Positions 23,702 through 32,257 are shown, counted from the stretch's first letter. The stretch is DNA of 32,564 nt from Verrucomicrobiota bacterium (GCA_030834165.1 JAURFU010000024.1:1-32564), one strand, 5' to 3'. Numbers and translations: made by a program. The notes: generated by a model not told the origin, from the letters alone.

Positions 23702-24949
23702 ATGAGCGTCGATATCAAACCCTTCCTCCAATATCTCGAAAAGGAGAAGAACATCAAAAAAGAAGAGGCCTGCGCCCTCATCGTCGAGGCCATCAAGTCC
23801 TCCGTCGAGAAGTCGGTCATGGCCGGCCAGAACGTCGAAGTGAACGCCGACCCCGTGTCCGGCAAGCTCGAGGCCCATGTCGTCCTGCGCGTGACCGACT
23901 CCGTATCCGACCCGCTCCAGGAGATCAACCCGGTCGCCGCCTCCCTCATCGACGCCGACATCAAGGTCGGCCAGGAAGTCCGCAAGCCGATCAAGGTCGA
24001 GGACCTCGGCCGCATCGCCGCCAAGACCACCCAGCAGCTGCTCAACCAGCGCTTCCGCAAGATCGAGAAGGACCAGGTCTTCCAGGAGTACAAGGACAAG
24101 GTCGGCGACATCGTCACCGGCACCGTCCGCCGCACCGAGCGCGGCAACGTCGTGATCGAACTCGGCACCGCCGAAGCCGTCCTCACCCACAAGGAGCGCT
24201 GCCACGGCGACGAATTCCGCACCGGTGACCGCATCCGCTGCCTCCTCCTCGAGATCCGCGAAGACCCCCAGCGCGGCCGCGAGTTCGTGCTCTCCCGCGC
24301 CAACCCGGCCTTCGTCCGCCGCCTCCTCGAGCTCGAGGTCGCCGAGATCGCCGACAAGACCGTCACCATCGCCGCCATGGCCCGCGACCCGGGCTACCGC
24401 ACCAAGATCGCCGTCGACTCGCGCGACCCCAAGGTCGACCCCGTCGGCGCCTGCGTCGGCGCCCGCGGCGCCCGCGTCCGCAACATCGTCAAGGAACTCG
24501 GCGGCGAGAAGATCGACATCATCCGCTACCACGCCGAGCCGCTCAAGCTGCTCGAGGAAGCCATCCGCCCGGCCAAGCCGCGCAACGTCCGCATCGACGA
24601 GCGCAGCCGCTCCATCTTCTTCGAAGTGGATGAGGATGACATGCGCATCGCCATCGGCAGCAAGGGCCGCAACGCCCGCCTGACCTCCAAGCTCATGGGC
24701 TGGGGCCTCAACATCCAGAAGGCCACGCACGCCGCCGAAAGCTTCGAAGCCAAGGCCGGCGACGCCGCCGTCCGCATCGCCGAGCAGCTCGGCCTCCCCG
24801 CCGAGCTCATCGCGAAGTTCGTCGGCCTCGGCATCTCCAGCGTCGACGCCCTCGAAGGCGCGACCGCGGAGGACTTCCAGGAAAGCGGCATCCCGGCCGA
24901 GGAGGTCGAAGCCGTCCTCTCCGCCTACGCCAAGGTCCGCCGTTCGTAA
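23702..24949 (+). CDS. nusA: Transcription termination/antitermination factor NusA
   Basis: 415 aa from ATG 23702; the upstream GTG at 23600 would include the leader hairpins. N-terminal domain (EACALIVEAIKSSVEKSV), S1 domain (about 135-200: GDIVTGTVRRTERGNVVIEL), then two KH domains with DPVGACVGARGARVRNIVKELGGEKIDI and the second with IAIGSKGRNARLTSKL. A C-terminal HhH/AR-like repeat follows (about 365-415). NusA binds RNA polymerase and promotes pausing and hairpin-dependent termination. No rimP precedes it. No Shine-Dalgarno sequence is seen. Confidence 0.97.
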   Translation: MSVDIKPFLQYLEKEKNIKKEEACALIVEAIKSSVEKSVMAGQNVEVNADPVSGKLEAHVVLRVTDSVSDPLQEINPVAASLIDADIKVGQEVRKPIKVEDLGRIAAKTTQQLLNQRFRKIEKDQVFQEYKDKVGDIVTGTVRRTERGNVVIELGTAEAVLTHKERCHGDEFRTGDRIRCLLLEIREDPQRGREFVLSRANPAFVRRLLELEVAEIADKTVTIAAMARDPGYRTKIAVDSRDPKVDPVGACVGARGARVRNIVKELGGEKIDIIRYHAEPLKLLEEAIRPAKPRNVRIDERSRSIFFEVDEDDMRIAIGSKGRNARLTSKLMGWGLNIQKATHAAESFEAKAGDAAVRIAEQLGLPAELIAKFVGLGISSVDALEGATAEDFQESGIPAEEVEAVLSAYAKVRRS

Positions 24950-24991
24950 TCCTTCCGCCGCCCACCCTCCCGACACCCTCCGCCCGCGCCC

Positions 24992-27418
24992 ATGACCGAG
25001 AAGAAGAAATCCGAAGCCAAGAAGCCCGCGACCACGCAGCGTTTCAGCGACGTGGCCAAGGAGCTCGGCGTCGAGGTCAAGGCGTTGCTCGCCCTGGTGG
25101 ACCAGTTCGTGGTCGCCCGACCCGACTTCAAGGACTACGTCTACACCGACGGCAAGAAGCCCGCGGCTTCGAGCAATTTCGGCAAGATCTACCGCGAGGA
25201 GTTCCTGGCGTTCGCCGCGGACAAGCTCCCGAAGAAGGCCGAGCCGGCGCCGGAGCCGGCCAAGCCCGCCGCCGAGGTCCCCAAGGCGCCGGAACCGGCC
25301 AAGCCGGCGCCGACCGCGCCCGGCGCCCCGGCCGCCAAGCCCGGCACGCCGCCGTCGGTGAGCCTGCCCCCGCGTCCGACCATCGCGGCCACGCCGCCGC
25401 CCGCCGCGCGCCCGCCCGTGCCTCCGGTCATCCCGCGTCCGGCCATCACCCCGACGCCGACCAAGGCCGACCTTCCGCCCGTCGTCATCAGCAGCACCCC
25501 GCCCGTCCCGGCCCGCGCCGCCAACGTCCCTCCCGTCATCCGCCCGCCCGTGGCCCCGGTCGTCAACCGGCCGGCCGCCAGCGGCCAGCAGGCCGTCCCG
25601 GGCAGCAAAGGCACCATCACCGTCCGTCCGCCGATCGTGGTGCGCGACTTCGCGATCGCCCTCAATCTCAAGCCCTTCCAGGTCATCGGCAACCTGATGG
25701 AACTGAACAAGGTCGTCAGCGTCTCCTCGGTCATCGAGGAGGCCGACGCCCGTAAGGTCGCCGAACGTCACGGGTACACGCTGGAAGTCCGTCATCGCGG
25801 CGAAGGCGTCCAGCCCGTGAAGAAGGTAGAGAAGCCGTCCGAAGACGACCCGGCCCTGATGACCCCGCGCCCGCCCGTCGTCTGCGTGCTCGGGCACGTC
25901 GACCATGGCAAGACCACCCTCCTCGACTTCTTCCGCAAGACCAACGTGGTCTCGGGCGAAGCCGGCGGCATCACCCAGCACATCGGCGCGTACTCCGTCG
26001 CCTACCAGGGCGAGAAACCGGAGTACAAGGGCAAGACCGTCACCTTCCTCGACACCCCGGGCCACGCCGCCTTCGCCAAGATGCGCGAGCGCGGCGCCTC
26101 GGTGACCGACGTCGCCGTCCTCGTCGTGGCGGCGGACGACGGCTTCATGCCGCAGACCGAAGAAGCCCTCAAGTTCGCCCAGAAGCACGCCAGCGCCATC
26201 GTGGCCGCGATCAACAAGGTCGACGCCAAGGGCGCGAACATCGACCGCGTGAAGCAGCAGATGCAGCAACGCAACATCACCCCGGAAGACTGGGGCGGCG
26301 AGACCATCACCAGCCCCGTGTCGGCGCTCAAGGGCACCGGCATGACCGAGCTGCTCGAGTCCATCCTCCTCCAGGCCGAAGTCCTCGACCTCAAGGCCAA
26401 CGCCAAGTGCCCCGCCCAGGGCGTCGTCATCGAATCCCAGATGGAGACCGGCCGCGGCCCCACCGCCACCGTCATCGTCCAGAAAGGCACCCTCAAGCCC
26501 GGCGACTCGTTCGTCTGCGGCGAGACCTGGTGCAAGGTGCGCGCGCTCATGGATGAGCGCGGCAACCGCATGACCTCCGCCGCGCCCGGCGCCCCGGCGC
26601 TCGTGCTCGGCTGGGACGCCGTGCCCTCCCCCGGCTCCAAGTTCAAGACCGTCAAGAACGACCGCGAGGCCCGCGAGCTCGCCGAAGAAGCCGCCCTCGC
26701 CGCCCGCAAGGCCGCCGAAGCGCGGCAGCAGGCGCCCGACACCGGCGCGCGCCCCGGCATGTCGGACCTCGAACGCCTCATGGCGGCCTTGGCCCAGGAC
26801 AAGGAGAAGATCCTCCGCGTCCTCCTCAAGGCCGACGTCAACGGCACGCTCGAAGCCCTCGAAGGTTGCCTCCGCGACATCAAGTCCGCGAAGGTGCGCC
26901 TCGAGGTCGTCGGCGGCTCCGTCGGCCCCGTCACCCAGGGCGACGTCGCCCTGGCCGAAGCCTCCAAGGCCCTCATCGTCGCCTTCGACACCAAGCTCGA
27001 GAACGGCGTCCAGCCCCAGCTCAAGCGCACCGGCGTCCGCCTCATCACGCACGACATCATCTACGAGCTGATCACGCTCGTGAAGGAAGCCATGACCGAG
27101 CTCCTGGACCCCGAGGTCCGCGAGAACAAGCTCGGCGCCGCCGAAGTACGCGCCGTCTTCCCGCTCGGCAAGGAGCACAAGGTCGCGGGCTGCATGGTCA
27201 CCGAAGGCCTCATCCGCCGCGCCGCCAAGGCGCGCGTGGTCCGCGGCGGCAAGATCATCCACAACGGCCCGGTCGAGACCCTGCGTCGCTTCAAGGACGA
27301 CGCCTCCGAGGTCAAGGCCGGCTTCGAGTGCGGCATCAAGCTCGGCGGCTACGACGAATACCAGCCCGGCGACGTCATCGAAGCCGTCGAGATGGTCCAG
27401 ACGCGTCCGGCCCTCTAA
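24992..27418 (+). CDS. infB: Translation initiation factor IF-2
   Basis: 808 aa, starting 42 bp after nusA. N-terminal IF2N-like domain ([20 protein letters not shown]), a Pro/Ala-rich linker (about 80-200), then a second IF2N-like helix (about 217-265). GTPase: G1 [10 protein letters not shown]2 GGITQHIG, G3 DTPGH, G4 NKVD, G5 SALKGTG. Domains II-IV follow, ending with [20 protein letters not shown]-2 places initiator fMet-tRNA on the 30S subunit and drives subunit joining. It is in the nusA-infB-rbfA order known from many bacteria. Confidence 0.98.
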   Translation: MTEKKKSEAKKPATTQRFSDVAKELGVEVKALLALVDQFVVARPDFKDYVYTDGKKPAASSNFGKIYREEFLAFAADKLPKKAEPAPEPAKPAAEVPKAPEPAKPAPTAPGAPAAKPGTPPSVSLPPRPTIAATPPPAARPPVPPVIPRPAITPTPTKADLPPVVISSTPPVPARAANVPPVIRPPVAPVVNRPAASGQQAVPGSKGTITVRPPIVVRDFAIALNLKPFQVIGNLMELNKVVSVSSVIEEADARKVAERHGYTLEVRHRGEGVQPVKKVEKPSEDDPALMTPRPPVVCVLGHVDHGKTTLLDFFRKTNVVSGEAGGITQHIGAYSVAYQGEKPEYKGKTVTFLDTPGHAAFAKMRERGASVTDVAVLVVAADDGFMPQTEEALKFAQKHASAIVAAINKVDAKGANIDRVKQQMQQRNITPEDWGGETITSPVSALKGTGMTELLESILLQAEVLDLKANAKCPAQGVVIESQMETGRGPTATVIVQKGTLKPGDSFVCGETWCKVRALMDERGNRMTSAAPGAPALVLGWDAVPSPGSKFKTVKNDREARELAEEAALAARKAAEARQQAPDTGARPGMSDLERLMAALAQDKEKILRVLLKADVNGTLEALEGCLRDIKSAKVRLEVVGGSVGPVTQGDVALAEASKALIVAFDTKLENGVQPQLKRTGVRLITHDIIYELITLVKEAMTELLDPEVRENKLGAAEVRAVFPLGKEHKVAGCMVTEGLIRRAAKARVVRGGKIIHNGPVETLRRFKDDASEVKAGFECGIKLGGYDEYQPGDVIEAVEMVQTRPAL

Positions 27419-27423
27419 GCCAC

Positions 27424-27792
27424 ATGTCCCAACGCCAGCTCCGGGTCGCCGAACTCATCCAGCGGGAGGTCTCCTCCGCGCTGCGTCAGAGCTGGCCGAC
27501 CGAAGCCGCGCTGATCACCATCACCGTCGCCAGCGTCTCCCCCGACCTCCGCCAGTGCCGCGTCGGCTACGCCGTCTCGGGCGACGACGCGGAGCGCAAG
27601 AAGGCGCGCGCGTTCCTGAAGCGCGTGCGCACGGAGCTCCGCTCGGCCATCGGCGGCATCCTGCAGATGAAGCACACGCCGGACATCCTCTTCGCCGAGG
27701 ATGACATCACCGGCGGCGTGGCGCGCGTGCAGGCGCTCCTGGACGAGATGGCCCGGAAGGACCGCGCGGCGAATCCGCCCCAGGCCGACTAA
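27424..27792 (+). CDS. rbfA: Ribosome-binding factor A
   Basis: 122 aa from ATG 27424, 5 bp after infB. It has RVAELIQREVSSALR, the strand VASVSPDLRQCRVGYAV, the helix RKKARAFLKRVRTELRSAIGGIL, and MKHTPDILFAEDD: the RbfA KH-like fold. RbfA helps mature the 30S subunit near the 16S 5' end. The last 4 bp overlap the end of the convergent mcsB. Confidence 0.95.
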   Translation: MSQRQLRVAELIQREVSSALRQSWPTEAALITITVASVSPDLRQCRVGYAVSGDDAERKKARAFLKRVRTELRSAIGGILQMKHTPDILFAEDDITGGVARVQALLDEMARKDRAANPPQAD

Positions 27793-28862
27793 GCGGACGG
27801 CGGGACGACCTCGGGGAAATCCTTCAGCGCCTCGCGGACGACCGCGGCGCGCCGACGGTCGCGTCCGTCGCTGTCGAGCTCCTGGCCGGCGCGGGCCTGC
27901 ACGTGGGCGGGCTGTCCTTCGATCATCAGGCGGTCGACGAGGTGGCGGCTTTCTTCCGGCAGGCAGCCCATGTCGCAGGCGAGCCGCAGGTGCGAGAGCA
28001 TGTTCATCGCCTCGGAACTCGTGAGCAGGCGGGCCGAGCGCAGCACGCCGAGCGAACGGGCGAGACGGTCGACGAACTTCTCGCCTTCCTCCTGCGCGAG
28101 CTTGCGGCGGGCGTTCCATTCCTGCTCGACGACGTGCTTGATCCAGCCGCCGAGGTGCCTGAGGATGGCGTCCTCGGAAAGCCCGAGCGTCTGCTGGTTG
28201 GAGATCTGGAAGACGTTGCCGGCGGCCTCGGTGCCCTCGCCGAGCCAGCCGCGGACGGCGAGGCCGTCCTGGTTGAGCGCGCGGGTGACCTTGTCCATGT
28301 GGCCGGCGAGGCAGAGGCCCGGCAGGTGGACCATCGCGGAGGCGCGCAGGCCCGTGCCGACGTTGGTAGGGCAGGCGGTGAGGTAGCCGAGTCGGTCCGA
28401 GAAGGCCAGCTTGAGCACGCCGCCGAGGGCGTCGTCGAGCTGCTCGGCGATGTGCCAGGTGCCGCGCAGATGCCAGCCGGCCTTGACGACCTGGATGCGC
28501 AGGTGGTCCTCTTCGTTGACCATCACGGAACAGGTCTGGTCGCGGCTGATGACGGCGGCGCCGAGCTTGCCGGCGGCGAGCTCCTTCGAGACCAGGTGGC
28601 GCTCCACGAGCACCGCGCGGTCGCGGTCGCCCAACTCGCCCATGCGGACGACGTGGCCGCGACGGAACTTGGGCAGGCCTTCGAGGACGGTGACGCAGCG
28701 ATCGGAGATCTCCTTGCGGTGCGGGGCCTTGGCCCAGCCGGGGAACGGCAGGCCTTCGAGGTTGCGGGCGAGGCGGATGCGCGTGCTCAGCACCACGGCC
28801 TGCTGGCCGCCGAGGAGGTGGGTGAGCTCGCTTTCCGCGGCGAGGATGTCTTCGACGGACAT
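27789..28862 (-). CDS. mcsB: Protein arginine kinase McsB
   Basis: 357 aa from ATG 28862-28860, 2 bp after mcsA. It is of the phosphagen-kinase fold: STRIRLARNL (26-35), the catalytic NEEDHLR (116-122), and TACPTNVGTGLRAS with Cys164 (162-175). The C-terminal RDRRRA (334-339) fits the RDxxRA phospho-arginine site known in McsB. The enzyme phosphorylates arginines on proteins, marking them for ClpC-ClpP degradation in Firmicutes. It is with mcsA, but ctsR and clpC are not nearby. Confidence 0.95.
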   Translation of the reverse strand: MSVEDILAAESELTHLLGGQQAVVLSTRIRLARNLEGLPFPGWAKAPHRKEISDRCVTVLEGLPKFRRGHVVRMGELGDRDRAVLVERHLVSKELAAGKLGAAVISRDQTCSVMVNEEDHLRIQVVKAGWHLRGTWHIAEQLDDALGGVLKLAFSDRLGYLTACPTNVGTGLRASAMVHLPGLCLAGHMDKVTRALNQDGLAVRGWLGEGTEAAGNVFQISNQQTLGLSEDAILRHLGGWIKHVVEQEWNARRKLAQEEGEKFVDRLARSLGVLRSARLLTSSEAMNMLSHLRLACDMGCLPEESRHLVDRLMIEGQPAHVQARAGQELDSDGRDRRRAAVVREALKDFPEVVPPSA

Positions 28863-28864
28863 GG

Positions 28865-29344
28865 TCAAGAGGCGAGCTGGCGCTCGAGGGCGGCGATTTC
28901 GTCGCGCAGGCGCGCGGCGGCTTCGAAGTCTTCGCCGGCGACGGCGGCGGCCATCTCGAGCCGGGCGGCGTCGAGGCGACGGCGCAGCTGGGCGACGGGC
29001 ACCACCCCGGCGGGCGCGCGGCCGACGTGCGCGGGCTCATGCTGGACCTTGAGGAGCAGGCCGCCGAGGGCTTCTCCGAAGGTCTCCCAGCAGGACGGGC
29101 AGCCGAGACGGCCGCGCTTGCGGAAGTCGAGGTCGGTGAAGCCGCACTGCGGACACGTCAACGTCGGCGCCGGCGTCGGCGCCGCCAAGGCGTCGGCGAG
29201 CTGGAAGACCGCCGGATCGGTCGCCCCGCCCTTCTGGGCGCAGGCTTCGCAAAGGTGCACCTTCCTGACCTTGCCGTGGACGACCTGGGAGAGGTGGACC
29301 GTGGCGGCCTCCTCGCACAGCGAGCACTGGATCGGCTGGGACAT
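28865..29344 (-). CDS. mcsA: McsA-like zinc-finger/UVR protein, activator of McsB
   Basis: 159 aa. Four CxxC pairs (Cys7/10, 32/35, 64/67, 82/85) form two zinc-binding units. The C-terminus has a UVR motif (about 117-157: LRRRLDAARLEMAAAVAGEDFEAAARLRDEIAALE). McsA activates McsB kinase in Firmicutes. An alternate reading as a UvrB/UvrC-motif protein is covered by this family. It is cotranscribed with mcsB (2-bp gap). Confidence 0.92.
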   Translation of the reverse strand: MSQPIQCSLCEEAATVHLSQVVHGKVRKVHLCEACAQKGGATDPAVFQLADALAAPTPAPTLTCPQCGFTDLDFRKRGRLGCPSCWETFGEALGGLLLKVQHEPAHVGRAPAGVVPVAQLRRRLDAARLEMAAAVAGEDFEAAARLRDEIAALERQLAS

Positions 29345-29351
29345 CGCCCAT

Positions 29352-29380
29352 CAGACAACTCGGCCGCGGCCGATTGGCAA
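29352..29380 (-). promoter_or_regulatory. Candidate mcsAB promoter (leaderless geometry)
   Basis: TTGCCA (29380-29375), a 17-nt spacer, TGTCTG (29357-29352), then 7 nt to ATG 29344. No ribosome-binding site. Confidence 0.4.
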
Positions 29381-29429
29381 GGGCAAGCGGGGAGCGGGGT
29401 TTGACTTCATGGCCGGCGGACGCTTGATG

Positions 29430-29434
29430 GGAGG
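29430..29434 (+). promoter_or_regulatory. Shine-Dalgarno site of beta-ketoacyl synthase gene
   Basis: GGAGG 7 nt before ATG 29442; it favours that start over ATG 29409 and ATG 29427. However, TTGGCA at 29374-29379 lies exactly 29 nt before ATG 29409, which would fit the leaderless pattern, so the start is not settled. Confidence 0.6.
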
Positions 29435-29441
29435 AAGTCAG

Positions 29442-30683
29442 ATGTCCTCCAAGCCCCGCATCGTCATCACCGGCCTCGGCCTCACCGCCCCCAACGGGAA
29501 CACCCTGGCGGAGTTCCGGGCCAACCTGCTCGCCGGCAAGGCGCGCATCGCCGTCATCGATGTCCGCCACATGGGGCCGCAGCCGGCCGGGGTGTGCGAC
29601 TTCGACGCCACCAAGTGGCAGAAACGGAAGGAAATCCGCAACGGCACCCGCGTCGGCTCCATCTCGATCTTCTGCGCGCGCGAGGCGCTGGGCGACTCCG
29701 GGCTCGACTGGGACAAGGTCGACAAGTCCCGCGTCGGCGTCTACCTCGGCATCACCGAGCACGGCAACGTCGAGACCGAGAACGAGATCCACAACATCTC
29801 CCAGTTCGGCAACGATACCAAGTATTGGACGCACCATCATAACCCCCGCACCGTGGCGAACAACCCGGCCGGCGAGGTCACGATGAACATGGGCATCACC
29901 GGCCCGCATTACACCATCGGAGCCGCGTGCGCCGCAGGCAACGCCGGCCTCATCCAAGCCGCCCAGATGCTGCAGCTCGGCGAGGTCGACGTGGCCTTCG
30001 CCGGCGGCGTCTCCGAGTCCATCCACACCTTCGGCATCTTCGCCGGCTTCAAGAACCAAGGCGCGCTGGGCGCCCATGAAGACCCGACCAAGGCCTCCCG
30101 CCCCTTCGACAAGCACCGCAACGGCATCGTCATCTCCGAAGGCGGCGCCATCTACGTGCTCGAGCGCCTCGACGACGCGCTGGCCCGCGGCGCCCGCATC
30201 ATCGCCGAGATCGCCGGGTGGTGCATCAACTCCGACGCCACGGACGCCGTGCTTCCCAACCCGGAACGCCAGACCGAATGCGTCCGGATGGCCCTGCAGC
30301 GCGCCGGCATGAAGCCGCAGGACATCCATATCGTCTCCACCCACGCGACCGCCACGGCCTTGGGCGACATCCAGGAGTGCACCGCCCTGCGCGCCGTGTT
30401 CGCGGGCTGCCCGGAGACGCGGATCAACAACACCAAGAGCTTCATCGGCCATTGCATGGGGGCGGCCGGCGCCTTGGAGCTGGCGGGCAACCTGCCCTCC
30501 TTCGACGACCACTGGGTCCATCCGACCATCAATATCGAGGAATTGGACCCCGAATGCGCCCTCCCCGGCCTGGTGATCAACCAACCGGTCAAAGTCTCCC
30601 GGGTCGACGCCATCCTGAACAACTCCTTCGGCATGCTGGGCATCAATTCCGCCCTCATCGTCAAGAAATATGGGGTTGCCTGA
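29442..30683 (+). CDS. Beta-ketoacyl-ACP synthase (KAS II/FabF-type)
   Basis: 413 aa from ATG 29442. Thiolase fold with Cys163 in GAACAAGNAG, His301 in STHATATALGD and His337 with Lys332 in TKSFIGHCMGAAGALE: the Cys-His-His triad of an active condensing enzyme. The usual first-His motif HGTGT reads HATAT here. It condenses acyl groups with malonyl-ACP. The paired ACP gene 36 bp on suggests a dedicated pathway, possibly not the main fatty-acid route; fabV is elsewhere. A start at 29409 would add 11 residues. Confidence 0.9.
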   Translation: MSSKPRIVITGLGLTAPNGNTLAEFRANLLAGKARIAVIDVRHMGPQPAGVCDFDATKWQKRKEIRNGTRVGSISIFCAREALGDSGLDWDKVDKSRVGVYLGITEHGNVETENEIHNISQFGNDTKYWTHHHNPRTVANNPAGEVTMNMGITGPHYTIGAACAAGNAGLIQAAQMLQLGEVDVAFAGGVSESIHTFGIFAGFKNQGALGAHEDPTKASRPFDKHRNGIVISEGGAIYVLERLDDALARGARIIAEIAGWCINSDATDAVLPNPERQTECVRMALQRAGMKPQDIHIVSTHATATALGDIQECTALRAVFAGCPETRINNTKSFIGHCMGAAGALELAGNLPSFDDHWVHPTINIEELDPECALPGLVINQPVKVSRVDAILNNSFGMLGINSALIVKKYGVA

Positions 30684-30704
30684 CGGGGTCCGGCCGTTTG
30701 TAAC
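30676..30704 (+). promoter_or_regulatory. Candidate promoter of ACP gene
   Basis: TTGCCT (30676-30681), a 17-nt spacer, TGTAAC (30699-30704), 15 nt before ATG 30720. The -35 overlaps the last codons of the synthase gene. Confidence 0.4.
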
Positions 30705-30719
30705 AATCTCGCTGAAAAC

Positions 30720-30977
30720 ATGACCAAGGAAGACATCAAGCAGGTGGTGCTCGACATCATCGCCGACATCGCGCCGGACGAGGACCTGACCGCCGTCAAG
30801 CCGGAGGTCCGCCTTCGCGACCAGCTGTCCCTCGACTCGATGGACTTCCTGGACATCGTCATGGAGCTCCGCAAGAAGCACGGCATCGAGGTCCCGGAAG
30901 CCGATTACGTCCAGCTGGCCTCCCTCGACTCCTGCGCGGAATACCTGCACCCTAAGTTCGAAGCCAAGGGGAAATAA
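30720..30977 (+). CDS. Acyl carrier protein
   Basis: 85 aa, acidic and helical. The phosphopantetheine attachment site is Ser40 in LSLDSMDFLD. Helix 3 is HGIEVPEADYVQLASLDSCAEYL. It carries acyl chains as thioesters. It lies 36 bp after the ketosynthase gene and may have its own promoter, so it can be made in excess. It is more divergent than a typical AcpP (LDSMD rather than ADSLD), hinting at a secondary pathway. Confidence 0.93.
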   Translation: MTKEDIKQVVLDIIADIAPDEDLTAVKPEVRLRDQLSLDSMDFLDIVMELRKKHGIEVPEADYVQLASLDSCAEYLHPKFEAKGK

Positions 30978-30991
30978 CCCCTCGGCCAGGA

Positions 30992-31034
30992 CGCCAAGCA
31001 AAAGACCGCCCTTATGGCGGTCTTTTGCTTGGCG
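30992..31034. terminator. Perfect 19-bp hairpin terminator, bidirectional core
   Basis: CGCCAAGCAAAAGACCGCC (30992-31010), loop CTTAT, then the exact reverse complement (31016-31034). The inner AAAAGACCGCC/GGCGGTCTTTT is a standard intrinsic terminator; the outer 8 bp extend it. AGGA/TCCT can add 4 more pairs beyond a 3-nt bulge. Confidence 0.85.
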
Positions 31035-31070
31035 AGGTCCTGCGACCTGACCCCGGCCGGCTTTCTTGAT

Positions 31071-31098
31071 TTGCCGACCCTCGCCCCCTCCCTACGCT
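31071..31098 (+). promoter_or_regulatory. Candidate promoter of secreted hypothetical gene (leaderless geometry)
   Basis: TTGCCG (31071-31076), a 16-nt spacer, TACGCT (31093-31098), then 7 nt to GTG 31106. No ribosome-binding site. Confidence 0.45.
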
Positions 31099-31105
31099 GG
31101 CTTAC

Positions 31106-32077
31106 GTGCACCCCGTCCGACGCCTCCTCTTCGCCGCGTTCTCCCTGGCCGCCGCCCTGCCGGCCTCCGCTGAAACCGTCCAGTTACGCCGCAACGGCAA
31201 CGCGACGGTCATCGCCTTCGAATACATCACCCAGGACGAGACGACCATCATGGTCAAGCGGCTGGACGCCGACGTGGTGCTGACCTACCGGTGGGAGGAC
31301 CTCGACGCCGAGTGGATCAAGCGGAACAACCCCAAGCTCTGGGCCGAACGCGAACTGATGCTCGAACTCGAAAAGCCGGAGAAGAAGATGGCCGCCAAGG
31401 AGGTCGAGGATCCCTTCGCCCAGCAGGCCGTGGCGACCGACAGCAAGTCCTTGATCAGGAACCTCGTGGTCTCCCTGCAGGACGGACTCAAGGGCATGTC
31501 GCTGACCGCCAACCGCATCGACATCGTGTGCAACGAGTTCCAGCTGGACGAAAACCTCTTCTGGCTGGGCTTCGACGACCTGAAGCGCGCCAGCACGCTC
31601 TCCGGCAAGGCCGAACCTCCCCCCCGGGTCGCCGAGAGCACGGCCGACGACACCCCGACGTCCAAGACCAAGACCAAAGGAAAGACCGCGACCAAGAAAG
31701 CCCGCAGCCCGGAAAGCGTCGCCGCCGAAGCCGCCGCCCGGAAGGATTTCGAGACCGAAGCCCGTCCGTATAACGCGCTGGGATACCTGCGCATGCTCGC
31801 GGAAGGCGGGACCAAAGGGAAACCGGCCTGGATGATGCTCCGTCGCTCGACCGCCGACCGGGAGGCGATCAAGACCCTGCTGACCAACTACGCGAAGCAG
31901 GCGGAGGAACTCGCCGAGAAGCCCGAAGGCAAGGCCAGCAAGACCGAACTCCTGGTCCTGAAGAAGGCCCTCGAGAACTGCGCCGAGTCGGTCGGTCGCG
32001 TGACGCGCGAATATAACGCCGTCGAAGCTCGCCTGCAGACGGATTGCCGCACGGTGCTGACGCTGGCCCTGCGCTGA
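31106..32077 (+). CDS. Secreted hypothetical protein
   Basis: 323 aa with GTG start. Residues 1-22 (HPVRRLLFAAFSLAAALPASA) are a signal peptide with A-S-A cleavage. The mature part is helical and charged, with a small N-terminal strand-rich segment (VQLRRNGNATVIAFEYITQDE) and a Lys/Thr-rich linker (about 185-205). The C-terminal third is predicted coiled helix (LLTNYAKQAEELAEKPEGK). No family is recognised. It may be periplasmic. It is convergent with tRNA-Ala and shares the terminator at 32101-32133. Confidence 0.75.
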   Translation: MHPVRRLLFAAFSLAAALPASAETVQLRRNGNATVIAFEYITQDETTIMVKRLDADVVLTYRWEDLDAEWIKRNNPKLWAERELMLELEKPEKKMAAKEVEDPFAQQAVATDSKSLIRNLVVSLQDGLKGMSLTANRIDIVCNEFQLDENLFWLGFDDLKRASTLSGKAEPPPRVAESTADDTPTSKTKTKGKTATKKARSPESVAAEAAARKDFETEARPYNALGYLRMLAEGGTKGKPAWMMLRRSTADREAIKTLLTNYAKQAEELAEKPEGKASKTELLVLKKALENCAESVGRVTREYNAVEARLQTDCRTVLTLALR

Positions 32078-32092
32078 GCCGGCCACCCCGGC

Positions 32093-32133
32093 AAAAGAGT
32101 CCGGCCGCCTTCCCTGAGGAAGACGGCCGGTTT
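32093..32133. terminator. Hairpin terminator between secreted hypothetical gene and tRNA-Ala
   Basis: CCGGCCG (32101-32107) pairs with CGGCCGG (32124-32130), and CTTCC (32109-32113) with GGAAG (32118-32122) around loop CTGA. On the minus strand it is followed by ACTCTTTT, on the plus strand only by TTT, so it suits the tRNA transcript best. Confidence 0.75.
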
Positions 32134-32136
32134 GAA

Positions 32137-32212
<76 letters not shown>

Positions 32213-32228
32213 GTTAAATGGGAAGTTA

Positions 32229-32257
32229 AACAAAGGTGACCGCACGGCCACGGTCAA
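32229..32257 (-). promoter_or_regulatory. Candidate tRNA-Ala promoter
   Basis: TTGACC (32257-32252), a 17-nt spacer, TTTGTT (32234-32229), then 16 nt to the tRNA 5' end. Confidence 0.45.

Noticed and set aside
25230-25600. Pro/Ala-rich low-complexity stretch in infB as a possible repeat or insertion
   Set aside because: Long disordered linkers between the N-terminal domain and GTPase domain are usual in IF-2 of GC-rich bacteria.
23627-27262. 1211-codon open frame on the minus strand across nusA and infB
   Set aside because: It is a shadow of GC-rich codon use; its translation is low-complexity Gly/Ala/Asp/Val/Leu-rich, while the plus strand encodes unmistakable NusA and IF-2.
27903-29441. 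Upstream extension of the ketosynthase frame
   Set aside because: The extra 513 codons lie antisense to mcsB and mcsA, and the ketosynthase fold begins at MSSKPRIVITG.
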